A stretch of 18,393 nucleotides of DNA. Source: SVQP01 sp045594705 (GTDB lineage: Bacteria; Bacillota; Clostridia; Oscillospirales; CAG-272). The notes below the pieces were generated by a model that worked only from the letters and a program-made list of their open reading frames with translations, ran no database searches and had not been told where the DNA came from. A program made the translations under genes and the position numbers. The stretch is from NCBI GenBank assembly GCA_045594705.1, contig JAZNZB010000002.1:1-18393 (forward strand), read 5' to 3'. Shown piece by piece: positions 1-7,477 of this stretch (the first letter of the stretch is position 1; every line of letters begins with the position of its first letter).

Positions 1-3
1 AGG

Positions 4-20
4 GGCGATCATTGATCGCC
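4..20. repeat. Short perfect palindrome at window edge
   Basis: GGCGATC-ATT-GATCGCC forms a 7-bp stem with a 3-base loop. There is no T-run on either side, so it is not an obvious terminator. Its context lies outside the window. I see no supportable gene in bases 1-128. Confidence 0.4.
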
Positions 21-109
21 AGCACCTGCTGCAACTACATATTTATTTGTTTGAGCACATGGCTACCTCTCAAGAAGCAGTCATGCGCTCATTTTCTCCG
101 CTATTTTCT

Positions 110-130
110 CAGCCCCATGGGCTGCTTTTT
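110..130 (+). terminator. Possible rho-independent terminator reading rightward
   Basis: A 6-bp stem, CAGCCC/GGGCTG, has a CAT loop and is followed by C and five T residues on the plus strand. The T-run overlaps the stop codon of the minus-strand PHP gene. It would serve a plus-strand gene ending left of the window. On the minus strand the hairpin is followed by AGAAAAT rather than T residues, so it is a poor terminator for the PHP operon. Confidence 0.3.
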
Positions 131-962
131 ATTTCATCAAACTCTCATAATACGCAAACGGCACGGCAAGCGTTCCCTTTCCTGTGCCAACACGGATATC
201 CGGCTTGTTTGTGCCGTGGTAATCGCTGCCACCGCTATGGCATAAGCCATACTCGTCTGCTAACGCTTGCGCAAGAGCCGTGGTTGCCTCGTCAAAGGTG
301 GAATAATCGGTCTCCATCCCGATCAATCCCGCGTCCTTGGCCAGGGGCAAAAACGTGCGCAGCTGTGCCTCGTCAAGACTCAGAAACGGATGCGCTAAGA
401 TCGGGATCGCGCCGAATTCACGCAATTTTCCGATGACCTCAAGGGCGTCCGGCTTTTGGGGCTCATGATAATACCCGCCCTTTTTGGAAAGCAGCGTGGC
501 AAACGCGGCCTTGATGCTCTCCACGTAGCCGCAGCGCATCAGCTCCGCCGCGATCAGCGCGCGGTTGACCACACCGTCGGGCGTAGCGGCTTTGATCTTC
601 TCATAGGAGATCTCGTACCCAGCCGCGCAGAGATTGGCGCAGAGATCGACGTTGCTCTGCTCTTTTCTTGCAAGGTAGGCGCGCACGTAATCCTCTACCT
701 CGTCGAGGTGGTCGAGCGTCTTGAAAAGTCCCACGATATGCAGCTCGTTGCCAAGGTAATCCGAGGAGACCTCAATACCGGGCACGGCAAGGACTGCACT
801 GCCCTCGGCCGCGCGCAAAAAATGCGGGATGCCCGACACGGTATTGTGGTCGGTCAGCGCAATGGCGCACAGCCCCGCCGCTTCGGCAAGCCCGATCAGC
901 TCGTCGGGCGTGGACGTACCGTCCGAATAGATGGAATGTGTATGTAAATCACAATGCTTCAT
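129..962 (-). CDS. PHP-domain metal-dependent phosphoesterase
   Basis: This 277-residue protein belongs to the PHP superfamily, whose members hydrolyse phosphoesters with a trinuclear metal centre. The expected ligands are visible: D5-L-H7-T-H9 at the N terminus, D14, T-D38-H39-N, E64 in the GIE motif, H75, H191 in LAHPF, and D247-Y-H249 near the end. Length and motif order match the YciV/RNase AM-like single-domain group, which degrades short RNA or 3',5'-bisphosphonucleotides; the real substrate here cannot be read from sequence. The protein has no signal peptide and is presumably cytoplasmic. Its ATG overlaps the stop of the preceding MFS fragment (ATGA), and an AAAGGAG ribosome site lies just inside that fragment, so it is the last gene of the carbohydrate operon. 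Confidence 0.9.
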   Translation of the reverse strand: MKHCDLHTHSIYSDGTSTPDELIGLAEAAGLCAIALTDHNTVSGIPHFLRAAEGSAVLAVPGIEVSSDYLGNELHIVGLFKTLDHLDEVEDYVRAYLARKEQSNVDLCANLCAAGYEISYEKIKAATPDGVVNRALIAAELMRCGYVESIKAAFATLLSKKGGYYHEPQKPDALEVIGKLREFGAIPILAHPFLSLDEAQLRTFLPLAKDAGLIGMETDYSTFDEATTALAQALADEYGLCHSGGSDYHGTNKPDIRVGTGKGTLAVPFAYYESLMK

Positions 963-1342
963 GCGATCTCCTTTGCTCTCTTTTTGCGAAAGAACTGCTC
1001 AATCAAAAAGGCAACCATGCAAGCAGCCACCACGGCTGCACATGCAACCAAGAACATATAGAACATGGCGTCCCAGCCGTAATTCTGTGCAATCAGCGCA
1101 AGGCCGTACTGCGAAAACGTACTGCCAACGTAACAGCAGCCGTTGAGAATGCCCGCGATCAGACCCGAATTGCCGCGATCGCGCAGCTCCAGCGGCATCA
1201 TGCTGTTGACGATATTGTTCGCACCGCTCATCAAAAGCGCAAGCAGCGCAAAGGCGGCAAGCACCAGATACCAATAAGGGGTTGCAAACAGGCCGGTCAC
1301 CGCCGCTACCAAGATGGCAGACAGGCCGAACATCACACTCAT
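959..1342 (-). pseudogene. C-terminal fragment of a broken MFS transporter
   Basis: This frame encodes about 127 residues with four hydrophobic segments, equivalent to the last four helices of a major facilitator protein. The loop-like stretch with PLELRDRGNSG, followed by GILNGCCYVGS, resembles the second half of GlpT-type organophosphate or sugar-phosphate carriers. Read upstream of its ATG, the frame stays open for eight more sensible residues (KIQRHTLL) before a stop. This suggests that the ATG is internal to a longer original gene rather than a real start. A full MFS protein is about 400 residues, so this is a remnant. It pairs with the N-terminal fragment at 1342-1692, and the two overlap at TGATG. 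I cannot exclude that the fragment is translated by coupling. Confidence 0.75.
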
Positions 1343-1692
1343 CAGGAGTGTATGGCGTTGGATTTTTTATGCAAGTTGATCAGCCAAAGATACTTGATAT
1401 AGACAAACGGAATGCCCATAAACACCGACAAATTGATCGCAGCCGAGATCATGACGGCGATGCTGAGCACGTATTTTGTATTGAAATATTTGCAGAGAAT
1501 GCCGTTTATGATCTGCCCTGCACCGTATGCGAAAAAGAAAAACATGGTGGCAAGCGCGACCTGATCCTGTGGCTGGCCGTAATACAGCGAAAGCGGCAAA
1601 AGATTGGTATTGTAGCTGTATCTGCCAAGGTATGCACTGACGTACAATACCCAGCACATGACGATCAGCATCTGATCTTGTTTTCGTTTCAT
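1342..1692 (-). pseudogene. N-terminal fragment of a broken MFS transporter
   Basis: The 116-residue frame starts MKRKQDQM and holds roughly the first three helices of a GlpT-like MFS carrier (RYSYNTNLLPL after helix 1, then FFFFAYGAGQ). After LWLIN it ends in LHKKSNAIHS, which does not look like transporter sequence. The codons around the A6 run (plus-strand T6 at 1363-1368) show why: one extra A would give LHKKIQRHTLLMSV and join the C-terminal frame. Even after that repair only about 245 residues would exist, so the middle of the transporter (about helices 4 to 8) is also missing. The gene sits 10 bases after the small membrane protein and is embedded in the operon. The damage has not removed the downstream PHP gene. 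Confidence 0.75.
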
Positions 1693-1702
1693 AAAAACGT
1701 CT

Positions 1703-2032
1703 TTAGAAAATGCCCTTGTTGTATTTGATCATGCCCCAAAAGCTGAGTGCAAGACCTATGACGATGCACACAAGCAAAACCGCTGTGGCAATCCAGACAA
1801 GTGCCTCGGCCTCGGTGGCATGATAGATCATCATCAGCACCGAAAACGCGATCACGCCCGCGCCCACAGTCAGCGTACCGCCGCCCACCATGCGTCCGAA
1901 CGGGAGTCTGTCCTCCTCCTTGACGCGGTGGCGATGGTAGGAATGCAGCGAATTGATATTCCCCGTCATGTTGATCACTCCCATGACTGCGATCAGAAGT
2001 CCTAAAAGTAAAAGTGGAATTTGCGCAATCAT
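1703..2032 (-). CDS. Small integral membrane protein of unknown function
   Basis: The protein has 109 residues and three likely membrane helices: one at the N terminus (IPLLLLGLLIAVMGVI), one after GRMVGGG (about 50-70) and one near the C terminus (VWIATAVLLVCIVIGLALS). A charged linker, SYHRHRVKEEDRLPFGR, lies between helices 1 and 2. I do not recognise a named family with confidence; it recalls small Clostridia membrane proteins of the DUF3784 type. The chosen ATG is one base after the GH43 stop and is preceded by AAGGAG. The longer in-frame start at 2080 would run into GH43 coding sequence. Its position inside a glycosidase and transporter operon suggests a role at the membrane in the same process, but this is inference. 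Confidence 0.75.
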   Translation of the reverse strand: MIAQIPLLLLGLLIAVMGVINMTGNINSLHSYHRHRVKEEDRLPFGRMVGGGTLTVGAGVIAFSVLMMIYHATEAEALVWIATAVLLVCIVIGLALSFWGMIKYNKGIF

Positions 2033-2033
2033 C

Positions 2034-3302
2034 TTAATTCTCCTTAGCGAACGAGAATTCCTGCACGCATGCAGTCTCATAATTTCCGTACCATGAAAGC
2101 GTCAACGTATGCTTGCCCGTGATCTCAGGGATCTTTACGGTCTTGGTCATACTCTGCTCGCTTGCGGGAAGCTTGAAGTCCGCATGATATGCACCGTCCA
2201 GGTACAGCTCCACACGGCAATTCGCATCCGCTCTCATGCGGATGGTGAAGGTATTCTCACCGTCAAAGTCCAGATAGCGGTAGGTCGCGCTGTCGCCGTT
2301 TGCAATCTCGGCAAGCACCAGGTCGTACGCGTCTTCCGGGTCGCCCGCAATGCGCACGCGGCCGTGCAGCTGACACGCAAGGCTTGCGTGAATGCGTTCG
2401 GTTGCCTTGATGGCAGTGCCAACGCCCGAGCTGGTCTGCTTGACCTCGCGGATCTTGCCGTCCTCGTCAATGTAAATGGGCTCGATGCACACGTGGCGCG
2501 AATATTCCGATGCGTACGTAGAGCGGTGGTAGAACACGTACCATTGGCCGTTGAACTGCTCCATGGAGCCGTGGTTATTCCACACACCGGGATCGCAGCC
2601 GAAGTTATCGATGATCACACCGCCGTACTCAAAGCCGTGCATGGGGTGATCGGATACGGCATAGCCAAGGCAGGAGGGTCTGCCGTCGGGAGTGTCGGGT
2701 TTACCGTGGCGGTGCGTGTCCGCAAACAGATAGTAATATTTTCCGTTGATCTTCTTAACCGAGCTGCCCTCGTGGAATTCATGCTCCTCCACAGTCAGGG
2801 GCGTACAGATGGTATCCTGCTCGATCTCGACCATATTATCCTTGAGCTTGGCTGCATGACACCAGGTCAGCTGTCCCCAATACAGGTAAGCCTGACCGTC
2901 ATCATCAATGAGCACGGCAGGGTCAATGCCCCACACGCCCTCGATCTGACCCACGTCCACAAAAGGCCCTGTGGGAGACTGGGATTTTGCCACGCCGCAG
3001 CGGCCGTCCGGAACGCAGTAATAGAGGTAGTACCAGCCGTCACGGTATGCGCAGTCAGGCGCATACAGCGCACCGCAATCCTTTGCCCAGGTGGAATCCT
3101 CAAGCGAAAATACCACGCCGTGATCGACCCAGTGGATCAGATCATCCGAGGAATACACGTGGTGTACGGAGCTGCAAAAGCTCATTTGCCCCTTGATATC
3201 AAAAGAGCCGTACAGGTAGATGCGGCCATCGTTCCAGACGTGTGCCTCCACGTCGGGAATGAAGATATGTTCAGGTAATATCGGATTATGTGCAAAACTC
3301 AT
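2034..3302 (-). CDS. Glycoside hydrolase family 43 with C-terminal CBM6-like domain
   Basis: This 422-residue enzyme belongs to GH43, which removes xylose, arabinose or galactose units from plant polysaccharides. The five-bladed propeller spans about residues 1-300. The expected catalytic trio is visible: D17 in IPDVEAHVW (base), D127 in WGIDPAV (pKa modulator and transition-state stabiliser) and E178 in FHEGS (acid). Residues about 300-422 form a beta-rich domain (YRYLDFDG, FTIRMRADANCRVELYLDG) that looks like a CBM6-type sugar-binding module. There is no signal peptide, so the enzyme should be cytoplasmic and act on imported oligosaccharides. Its ATG overlaps the stop of the MFS gene by four bases, with AAGGAG upstream, implying coupled translation. 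The exact sugar specificity is not readable from the sequence. Confidence 0.92.
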   Translation of the reverse strand: MSFAHNPILPEHIFIPDVEAHVWNDGRIYLYGSFDIKGQMSFCSSVHHVYSSDDLIHWVDHGVVFSLEDSTWAKDCGALYAPDCAYRDGWYYLYYCVPDGRCGVAKSQSPTGPFVDVGQIEGVWGIDPAVLIDDDGQAYLYWGQLTWCHAAKLKDNMVEIEQDTICTPLTVEEHEFHEGSSVKKINGKYYYLFADTHRHGKPDTPDGRPSCLGYAVSDHPMHGFEYGGVIIDNFGCDPGVWNNHGSMEQFNGQWYVFYHRSTYASEYSRHVCIEPIYIDEDGKIREVKQTSSGVGTAIKATERIHASLACQLHGRVRIAGDPEDAYDLVLAEIANGDSATYRYLDFDGENTFTIRMRADANCRVELYLDGAYHADFKLPASEQSMTKTVKIPEITGKHTLTLSWYGNYETACVQEFSFAKEN

Positions 3303-4549
3303 GATTGGTTCTCCTTGAGTTTTTTCTTATCTTGTTTACGGAAATGTGCATATACGAAAATGGCGCAGAGCGGAAACAGCGTACCGATCAGAATGCCCAT
3401 GCGCATGCCAAGCTGCTCGGGCGCAAGACCCAGCGTGCTTGCAAAATTGCTGACTGAGGGATTGAGAATGGCAAAGTCTGTGATCATCCCCACCAGCTGA
3501 GGGCCGACCGACGCGCCCATATCGCCGCCTGCGGCCATGAGCGCAAAGATCAGCACGCCGCCCGTGGGAAAACGGTCGGATGCCACCAAAAGGCTGCCCG
3601 GCCACATCATGGACACGCAAAAGCCGGTAAAGGCACAGCCCAAAAGGCCGACTACGGCCAAGGGAGAGAGCGCAGCGATCAGATAGCAGGCAGTCGCCCC
3701 AAAAGCCCCCAGCAAAATCGCGCGGGAGGGGTATTTGCCGATCTTGGAAAACAGGGTGCGTCCCATCCCCATTGCAACGGCAAACAGCGCAACGCCAAGC
3801 AGATCGCCAAGCACCTTGGGAAGTCCCAATGCCTGCTCGAGATACCCCGACGCCCATTGCGCCATGGTGCACTCGGCAGCACCGCCCAGAAAAATGGCCA
3901 TAAAGCAAAGCCATACCGTTTTATCCTTGAGAAATTTGACCGCGCCCGAGGTCTTTTCGGGAGTCTGCATCTGCGGAATGGGTGCTCCGGCGAACAGGAT
4001 GGCCGCCGTGATGGGAATAAGCGTCATCAATACCGTCAGCCATTGCCAATGCTCGCTGCCCACAAGCAGCAGAAACGCAGTGGCAACCACCACCATACCC
4101 ACGACGCCCCAGGCGTACACCGAGTGCAGCTTGCTCATTTCGTGGTCGGGGTTTTCGGCAGGGATCGCCGCGATGACCGGGCTGATCAGCACCTCGCAAA
4201 GTCCGCATGCCGCACAGGAGACCACCGTACCAAGCACCAGGCCGAGATACACGGCATTCGGGAACAGCACAGGGGCTGCCGCTGTCAGCAAAAGGCCGAC
4301 GATCGCGATCACAGGGGTCAGGCGAACGGTCAGCGGGATGTTGAATTTATGGGAAAAGAATGAAAAGATCAAATCTACGGTCAGCTGGGTAAAGAAATTG
4401 ATCAGAACCAGCGTGCCAAGCAGCGAGTACGAGATGCCGTACATCTCGTGGAAGGTCAGAAACAAAAGCGGCGGCAGGTTGCCGATCACACTCATGGTCA
4501 CGTTGACGCTGTAGCAGGCCACAACCGTGCGGCGGTAGGATCTTTGCAT
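3299..4549 (-). CDS. MFS transporter, probable sugar or oligosaccharide carrier
   Basis: This 416-residue protein has about twelve hydrophobic segments, as expected of a complete major facilitator carrier. It starts MQRSYRRTVVACYSVNVTMS and has a central hydrophilic loop (IPQMQTPEKTSGAVKFLKDK) separating two six-helix halves. Substrate is inferred from context only: it is translationally coupled to GH43, so an oligosaccharide or pentoside is likely. The start at 4549 is favoured over an in-frame ATG at 4636 because the promoter (-10 at 4587-4592, -35 at 4610-4615) lies between them. AAAGGAAG also sits eight bases before 4549. It is the first gene of the operon. The C-terminal tail is lysine-rich. 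Confidence 0.88.
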   Translation of the reverse strand: MQRSYRRTVVACYSVNVTMSVIGNLPPLLFLTFHEMYGISYSLLGTLVLINFFTQLTVDLIFSFFSHKFNIPLTVRLTPVIAIVGLLLTAAAPVLFPNAVYLGLVLGTVVSCAACGLCEVLISPVIAAIPAENPDHEMSKLHSVYAWGVVGMVVVATAFLLLVGSEHWQWLTVLMTLIPITAAILFAGAPIPQMQTPEKTSGAVKFLKDKTVWLCFMAIFLGGAAECTMAQWASGYLEQALGLPKVLGDLLGVALFAVAMGMGRTLFSKIGKYPSRAILLGAFGATACYLIAALSPLAVVGLLGCAFTGFCVSMMWPGSLLVASDRFPTGGVLIFALMAAGGDMGASVGPQLVGMITDFAILNPSVSNFASTLGLAPEQLGMRMGILIGTLFPLCAIFVYAHFRKQDKKKLKENQS

Positions 4550-4586
4550 GATAGGGTCTTCCTTTCGGGTCAATACAATCGGGAAA

Positions 4587-4615
4587 ATTATAACATAATT
4601 GCGCGGGCGCGTCAA
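4587..4615 (-). promoter_or_regulatory. Sigma-A promoter of the MFS/GH43 operon
   Basis: On the minus strand, TTGACG and TATAAT are separated by exactly 17 bases, and a TATG extended -10 element precedes TATAAT. Transcription should start near 4580, leaving a leader of about 30 bases containing the ribosome site. It drives the operon from the MFS gene to the PHP gene. Confidence 0.85.
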
Positions 4616-4667
4616 TGGAAAAAGGTAAAAATTCAAACAAAGACCATCTTTCGCAAAAGTCCGGCAA

Positions 4668-5246
4668 TCATGATTCGGTTATCTTCTGCACCGTGACGGT
4701 CACGGTGCCGTTTTCCCAATCATGCATGGTAAAGGTAGGCGTTTGGTTTCCAAAAAAGTAGAAAAGCACTTCATCCAATGATGTATCGTCCACAAGCAGA
4801 TCTCCGTCCACCGTCTCGCGCACGCACACAAAGTGCCCTGCGCCAACGTGCACCCACGCCTCATCCTTGCCCTGCTCGGTCACGGTCTGCTCAGCAATAT
4901 CCAGCAGCAGCACTTTTTCGCCAAGCGACAGCACGGCATGCGTCTCGTCCTGCCACTCCGCCTGCACGCCAAGAACTGTCAGCGTGGCAACAAGCGGCAG
5001 CTTTGCATACGCGGTAGGGTAAATGAGTGGCACAGGAATAAACGCATTATCGGGATAGCGGAATTCAAACCCGTCATACACGTAGACACCGTCCACGTCA
5101 AGCGTCGTACCGTTGACAATCAGCGTTGCCTGCTTTTCTTCAAAATCCGCATAAATCGGATCACCACGGTTCAGCCCTGAGCAGGCACAAAGCGTGCAGC
5201 ACAAAAGGCACAAGCAAAGCAGCCCGAGGAATTTTTGATTTTTCAT
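4668..5246 (-). CDS. Lipoprotein with copper-amine-oxidase-N-like domain
   Basis: This 192-residue protein starts with a lipoprotein signal: MKNQK, then a hydrophobic cysteine-rich core, then the lipobox LCAC with lipidated cysteine 22. It is therefore anchored outside the membrane. Residues about 38-125 (IVNGTTLDVDG, FIPVPLIYP, LPLVATLTVLGVQAEWQDE, AVLSLGEK) follow the pattern of the Cu_amine_oxidN1-type fold that many Clostridia use as a cell-surface module. This assignment is by eye and the domain lacks any copper site. The C-terminal part is unassigned. Its ATG overlaps the GNAT stop (ATGA), so the two are co-translated. No clear terminator follows, only a small hairpin around the stop. 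Its function is unknown. Confidence 0.8.
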   Translation of the reverse strand: MKNQKFLGLLCLCLLCCTLCACSGLNRGDPIYADFEEKQATLIVNGTTLDVDGVYVYDGFEFRYPDNAFIPVPLIYPTAYAKLPLVATLTVLGVQAEWQDETHAVLSLGEKVLLLDIAEQTVTEQGKDEAWVHVGAGHFVCVRETVDGDLLVDDTSLDEVLFYFFGNQTPTFTMHDWENGTVTVTVQKITES

Positions 5247-6004
5247 AGCACTCTTTCCCTCTCAATTTTCAGATTTTCGTATGCGGGATATACCTGTACC
5301 TGCCCGTCCACGCCCCAGCCCACGCATCTGCCATTGTCTGTAAAAAGCAGCGCGGTTTTTTCGGGTGCGCTCAAAATGGCCTGCTCCAGCGAGGGCATGC
5401 CATCAAAGCCGAAGGGCAATCCCCTTTGCAAAAGTGCGAACTTGAGCAAGAGATCGATCTCATGCCGCCACGCAAAGGTTGCGGGCTTGACACTCAGCGC
5501 GCTCGCGGGCTGATAGTACGCATCACAAAACACCTCAAAATCATCGGGGCTTTCGCCAAGCGGCATATAGGAGGGGCCGTAATCCGCGCCCTTTACAATG
5601 GGGCGCATGCCGTATGCCTCGTACATGCGTGCGGCTTTGGGCGCAGAGGTGCAAAACAGTGCAAGCGGCTTGTCGTCACGCGCTTTCAGATCGGCATACC
5701 ACTCTTCCAGAAGCCGCGTGCCGATCCCCTGTCCGCGGTATTCCTCCAAGGTCAGAAAATTGCCGAAATTGCCGATCGCATCCTCGTGCCTGCCCCAGCC
5801 GTTCCAAAGACGGCTGACGCACGCGTCACCGTCCAACGCTAAAAAATACGTGTCGGTGCACGCATCGGTCAGTGCCCCCGCCACGCGAAGGCGCATGACG
5901 TCGGCATAGGATTTCCCCGGGGATTCATCCGCGAGCATGCGGGCAAGGGCCTTTCCGCCCTCGGTCATGCCCTCTTCGGGGCGGTAAACGTGATATGTGA
6001 GCAT
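5243..6004 (-). CDS. GNAT-family N-acetyltransferase
   Basis: The 253-residue protein carries an N-terminal GNAT domain, which transfers acetyl from acetyl-CoA to an amine. Motif A is visible as FLTLEEYRGQGIGTRLLEEW, with the CoA-pyrophosphate loop RGQGIG at 90-95. Motif B is visible as AARMYEAYGM at 124-133. The remaining C-terminal portion (about 150-253) is not part of a minimal GNAT domain. It ends in a second beta-rich patch, CVGWGVDGQVQVYPAYE, and could be a degenerate second GNAT half or substrate-binding extension. The substrate cannot be predicted. An AAAGGAAG ribosome site precedes the start. The leader bases CCCGAAAGGAAGA are identical to those before the MFS gene at 4549. It is co-translated with the lipoprotein. 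Confidence 0.88.
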   Translation of the reverse strand: MLTYHVYRPEEGMTEGGKALARMLADESPGKSYADVMRLRVAGALTDACTDTYFLALDGDACVSRLWNGWGRHEDAIGNFGNFLTLEEYRGQGIGTRLLEEWYADLKARDDKPLALFCTSAPKAARMYEAYGMRPIVKGADYGPSYMPLGESPDDFEVFCDAYYQPASALSVKPATFAWRHEIDLLLKFALLQRGLPFGFDGMPSLEQAILSAPEKTALLFTDNGRCVGWGVDGQVQVYPAYENLKIERERVL

Positions 6005-6042
6005 GGCATCTTCCTTTCGGGAAATTTTACTGTTATTTCTTC

Positions 6043-6172
6043 GTAGGGGCTGACGTCCTCGACAGCCCGGGCAGACAAAAAGTTACTTTCGGGAGGTGTG
6101 GACAGTCGAGGACGCCTGTCCCTACAAAAAATGTTGCTACAGGGACGGGCTGTCGAGGACGTCAGCCCCTAC
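6043..6172. repeat. Intergenic element with perfect 27-bp inverted repeat
   Basis: The left arm at 6043-6069 starts GTAGGGGCTGACGTCC, and the right arm at 6146-6172 is its exact reverse complement, ending GTCAGCCCCTAC. The spacer is 76 bases. A third, diverged copy of the right arm lies in the spacer at about 6101-6125 (GTCGAGGACGCCTGTCCCTAC). The outline matches the GTAGGGG/CCCCTAC elements at 12876 and 13005, so this is a repeat family rather than a local hairpin. No open frame inside it looks coding. Confidence 0.8.
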
Positions 6173-6224
6173 CGATGGACAGATTACAATGCCCTCATCA
6201 ATCACAATCAAATGTAACTCCTGC

Positions 6225-6372
6225 AGGCGGCGTGTCAGAGCCCTACGCAGATCCCGCTTCGCGCTGCCATACGTTGCGCTCGCGGTTTTGCGTCGCTCCG
6301 CTTAGGCTACGCTATGCAAAACTTCGACTCGGTTGCTACGCAACCTTCGCTCAGGATGACACTCGAGGTGTG
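6225..6372. repeat. Degenerate GC-rich intergenic repeat
   Basis: On the minus strand this stretch begins near TGTCATCCTGAGCGAAG, runs through the small palindrome GGTTGCGTAGCAACC, continues with alternating GCG/CGC-rich sequence and ends near GGGATCTGCGTAGGG. I recall very similar intergenic sequence in many gut Clostridia genomes. Open frames crossing it have repeat-like composition and no recognisable protein. The rest of 6173-6435 shows nothing else I can support. Confidence 0.5.
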
Positions 6373-6435
6373 GCTTTTCATAGAAACCTTATTATTATGC
6401 AAACTATTCTTAAAGCAAATTGCATCTAAACTCCA

Positions 6436-7461
6436 TCACAGCACCTCGGATAGGGCGGCAAGGTCCCGGCGTGTCGTGCCCCAGCTGGTGGCAAGACGAA
6501 TGACGGTATGCTGCTCGTCGGGACGCTCCCATTCGCTGAAGCGCACGTGCTTGGAGAGCTCTTCGCACTTATCGTTCTCCAACACAAAGAATTGCTGATT
6601 GGTGGGAGAGTCAAGATAGGTTTTGTATCCCTTTTGTGCGCAAATGGCTTTGAGCTCCTCGGCCATCTCGATGGCATTCTGCCCCAGCTTGAAATAAAGG
6701 TCGTCGGTAAAGAGCGCGTCAAACTGCGCACCGATCAGTCTGCCCTTGGCAAGCAGCGCACCGTTTTGCTTGATAAAGGTAAAGAAATGCGCGGGGGTAT
6801 TGCCATGCGTAAACACGACCGCCTCACCGCAAAGCGCACCGACCTTGGTGCCGCCTATGTAAAACACGTCGCAAAGATCGCAAAGATCGCCAAGCGTAAC
6901 GTCTGTTTGCTTGCTCATCAGTCCGTATCCAAGGCGTGCGCCGTCCACGAACAGCGGAATCTTGTAGGCGCGGCAGACCTCTGCAAGCGCAGTCAGCTCG
7001 GCCTTGGTGTACAGCGTACCGTACTCGGTGGGGTGCGAGATATACAGCATGCCGGGGAAAACCATGTGCGTATAGCTTGCGTCCTTGTAAAACGCCTTGA
7101 TCAGCGCCTCGACCTCGTCGGCCTGCACCTTGCCGTCATGCCCGGGGACGGTCAGCACCTTATGGCCCGATGCTTCGATCGCACCCGCCTCGTGGGCGGC
7201 CACGTGTCCGGTTGTGGCGGCAATCACGCCCTGGACGGGATGCAGCATGGAATCAATGACGATGCGGTTGGTCTGCGTGCCGCCCGCTAAGAAATGCACG
7301 TCAAGCCCTTCTCTGCCGCAGGCGGCCTTGATCTTACGCTTTGCCGACGCGGTGTATTCGTCCTCACCGTAGCCCGGCTGCGGTTTCATGTTGGTTTCGA
7401 TCAGCTTTTGGAGCACCAGAGGGTGCGCACCGATATTATAATCACATTCAAAGGATAGCAT
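6436..7461 (-). CDS. Threonine-aldolase-family PLP-dependent lyase
   Basis: This 341-residue protein is a fold-type I PLP enzyme of the low-specificity L-threonine aldolase / beta-eliminating lyase group. These enzymes cleave L-threonine or allo-threonine into glycine and acetaldehyde. The Schiff-base lysine is K206 in YIGGTKVGAL. D173 in FVDGARLGYG should bind the pyridine nitrogen, and H86/H90 lie in the TTGHVAAHEAGA segment that stacks on the cofactor. Length is normal for the family and no signal peptide is present. The start has a weak purine-rich ribosome site (AAGAAAGAGAG) and lies 16 bases after the preceding membrane protein stop, so it is the second gene of that operon. The exact amino acid substrate is not certain. 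Confidence 0.92.
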   Translation of the reverse strand: MLSFECDYNIGAHPLVLQKLIETNMKPQPGYGEDEYTASAKRKIKAACGREGLDVHFLAGGTQTNRIVIDSMLHPVQGVIAATTGHVAAHEAGAIEASGHKVLTVPGHDGKVQADEVEALIKAFYKDASYTHMVFPGMLYISHPTEYGTLYTKAELTALAEVCRAYKIPLFVDGARLGYGLMSKQTDVTLGDLCDLCDVFYIGGTKVGALCGEAVVFTHGNTPAHFFTFIKQNGALLAKGRLIGAQFDALFTDDLYFKLGQNAIEMAEELKAICAQKGYKTYLDSPTNQQFFVLENDKCEELSKHVRFSEWERPDEQHTVIRLATSWGTTRRDLAALSEVL

Positions 7462-7477
7462 GATAAATCTCTCTTTC

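Noticed and set aside
12..245. Plus-strand small frames near the left edge
   Set aside because: They have no ribosome site or protein-like pattern and overlap the PHP gene end.
1342..1370. Programmed -1 frameshift joining the two MFS fragments
   Set aside because: The site is T AAA AAA T, not a standard slippery heptamer, and the joined product still lacks about half of the helices, so gene decay is simpler. Kept as a caveat only.
2109..3278. Plus-strand open frame of 389 residues opposite GH43
   Set aside because: The minus-strand GH43 has all catalytic motifs. The plus frame is low-complexity and lacks a ribosome site.
4550..4636. Longer N terminus for the MFS transporter (ATG at 4636)
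   Set aside because: A strong promoter lies inside the extension, and a good ribosome site precedes the ATG at 4549.
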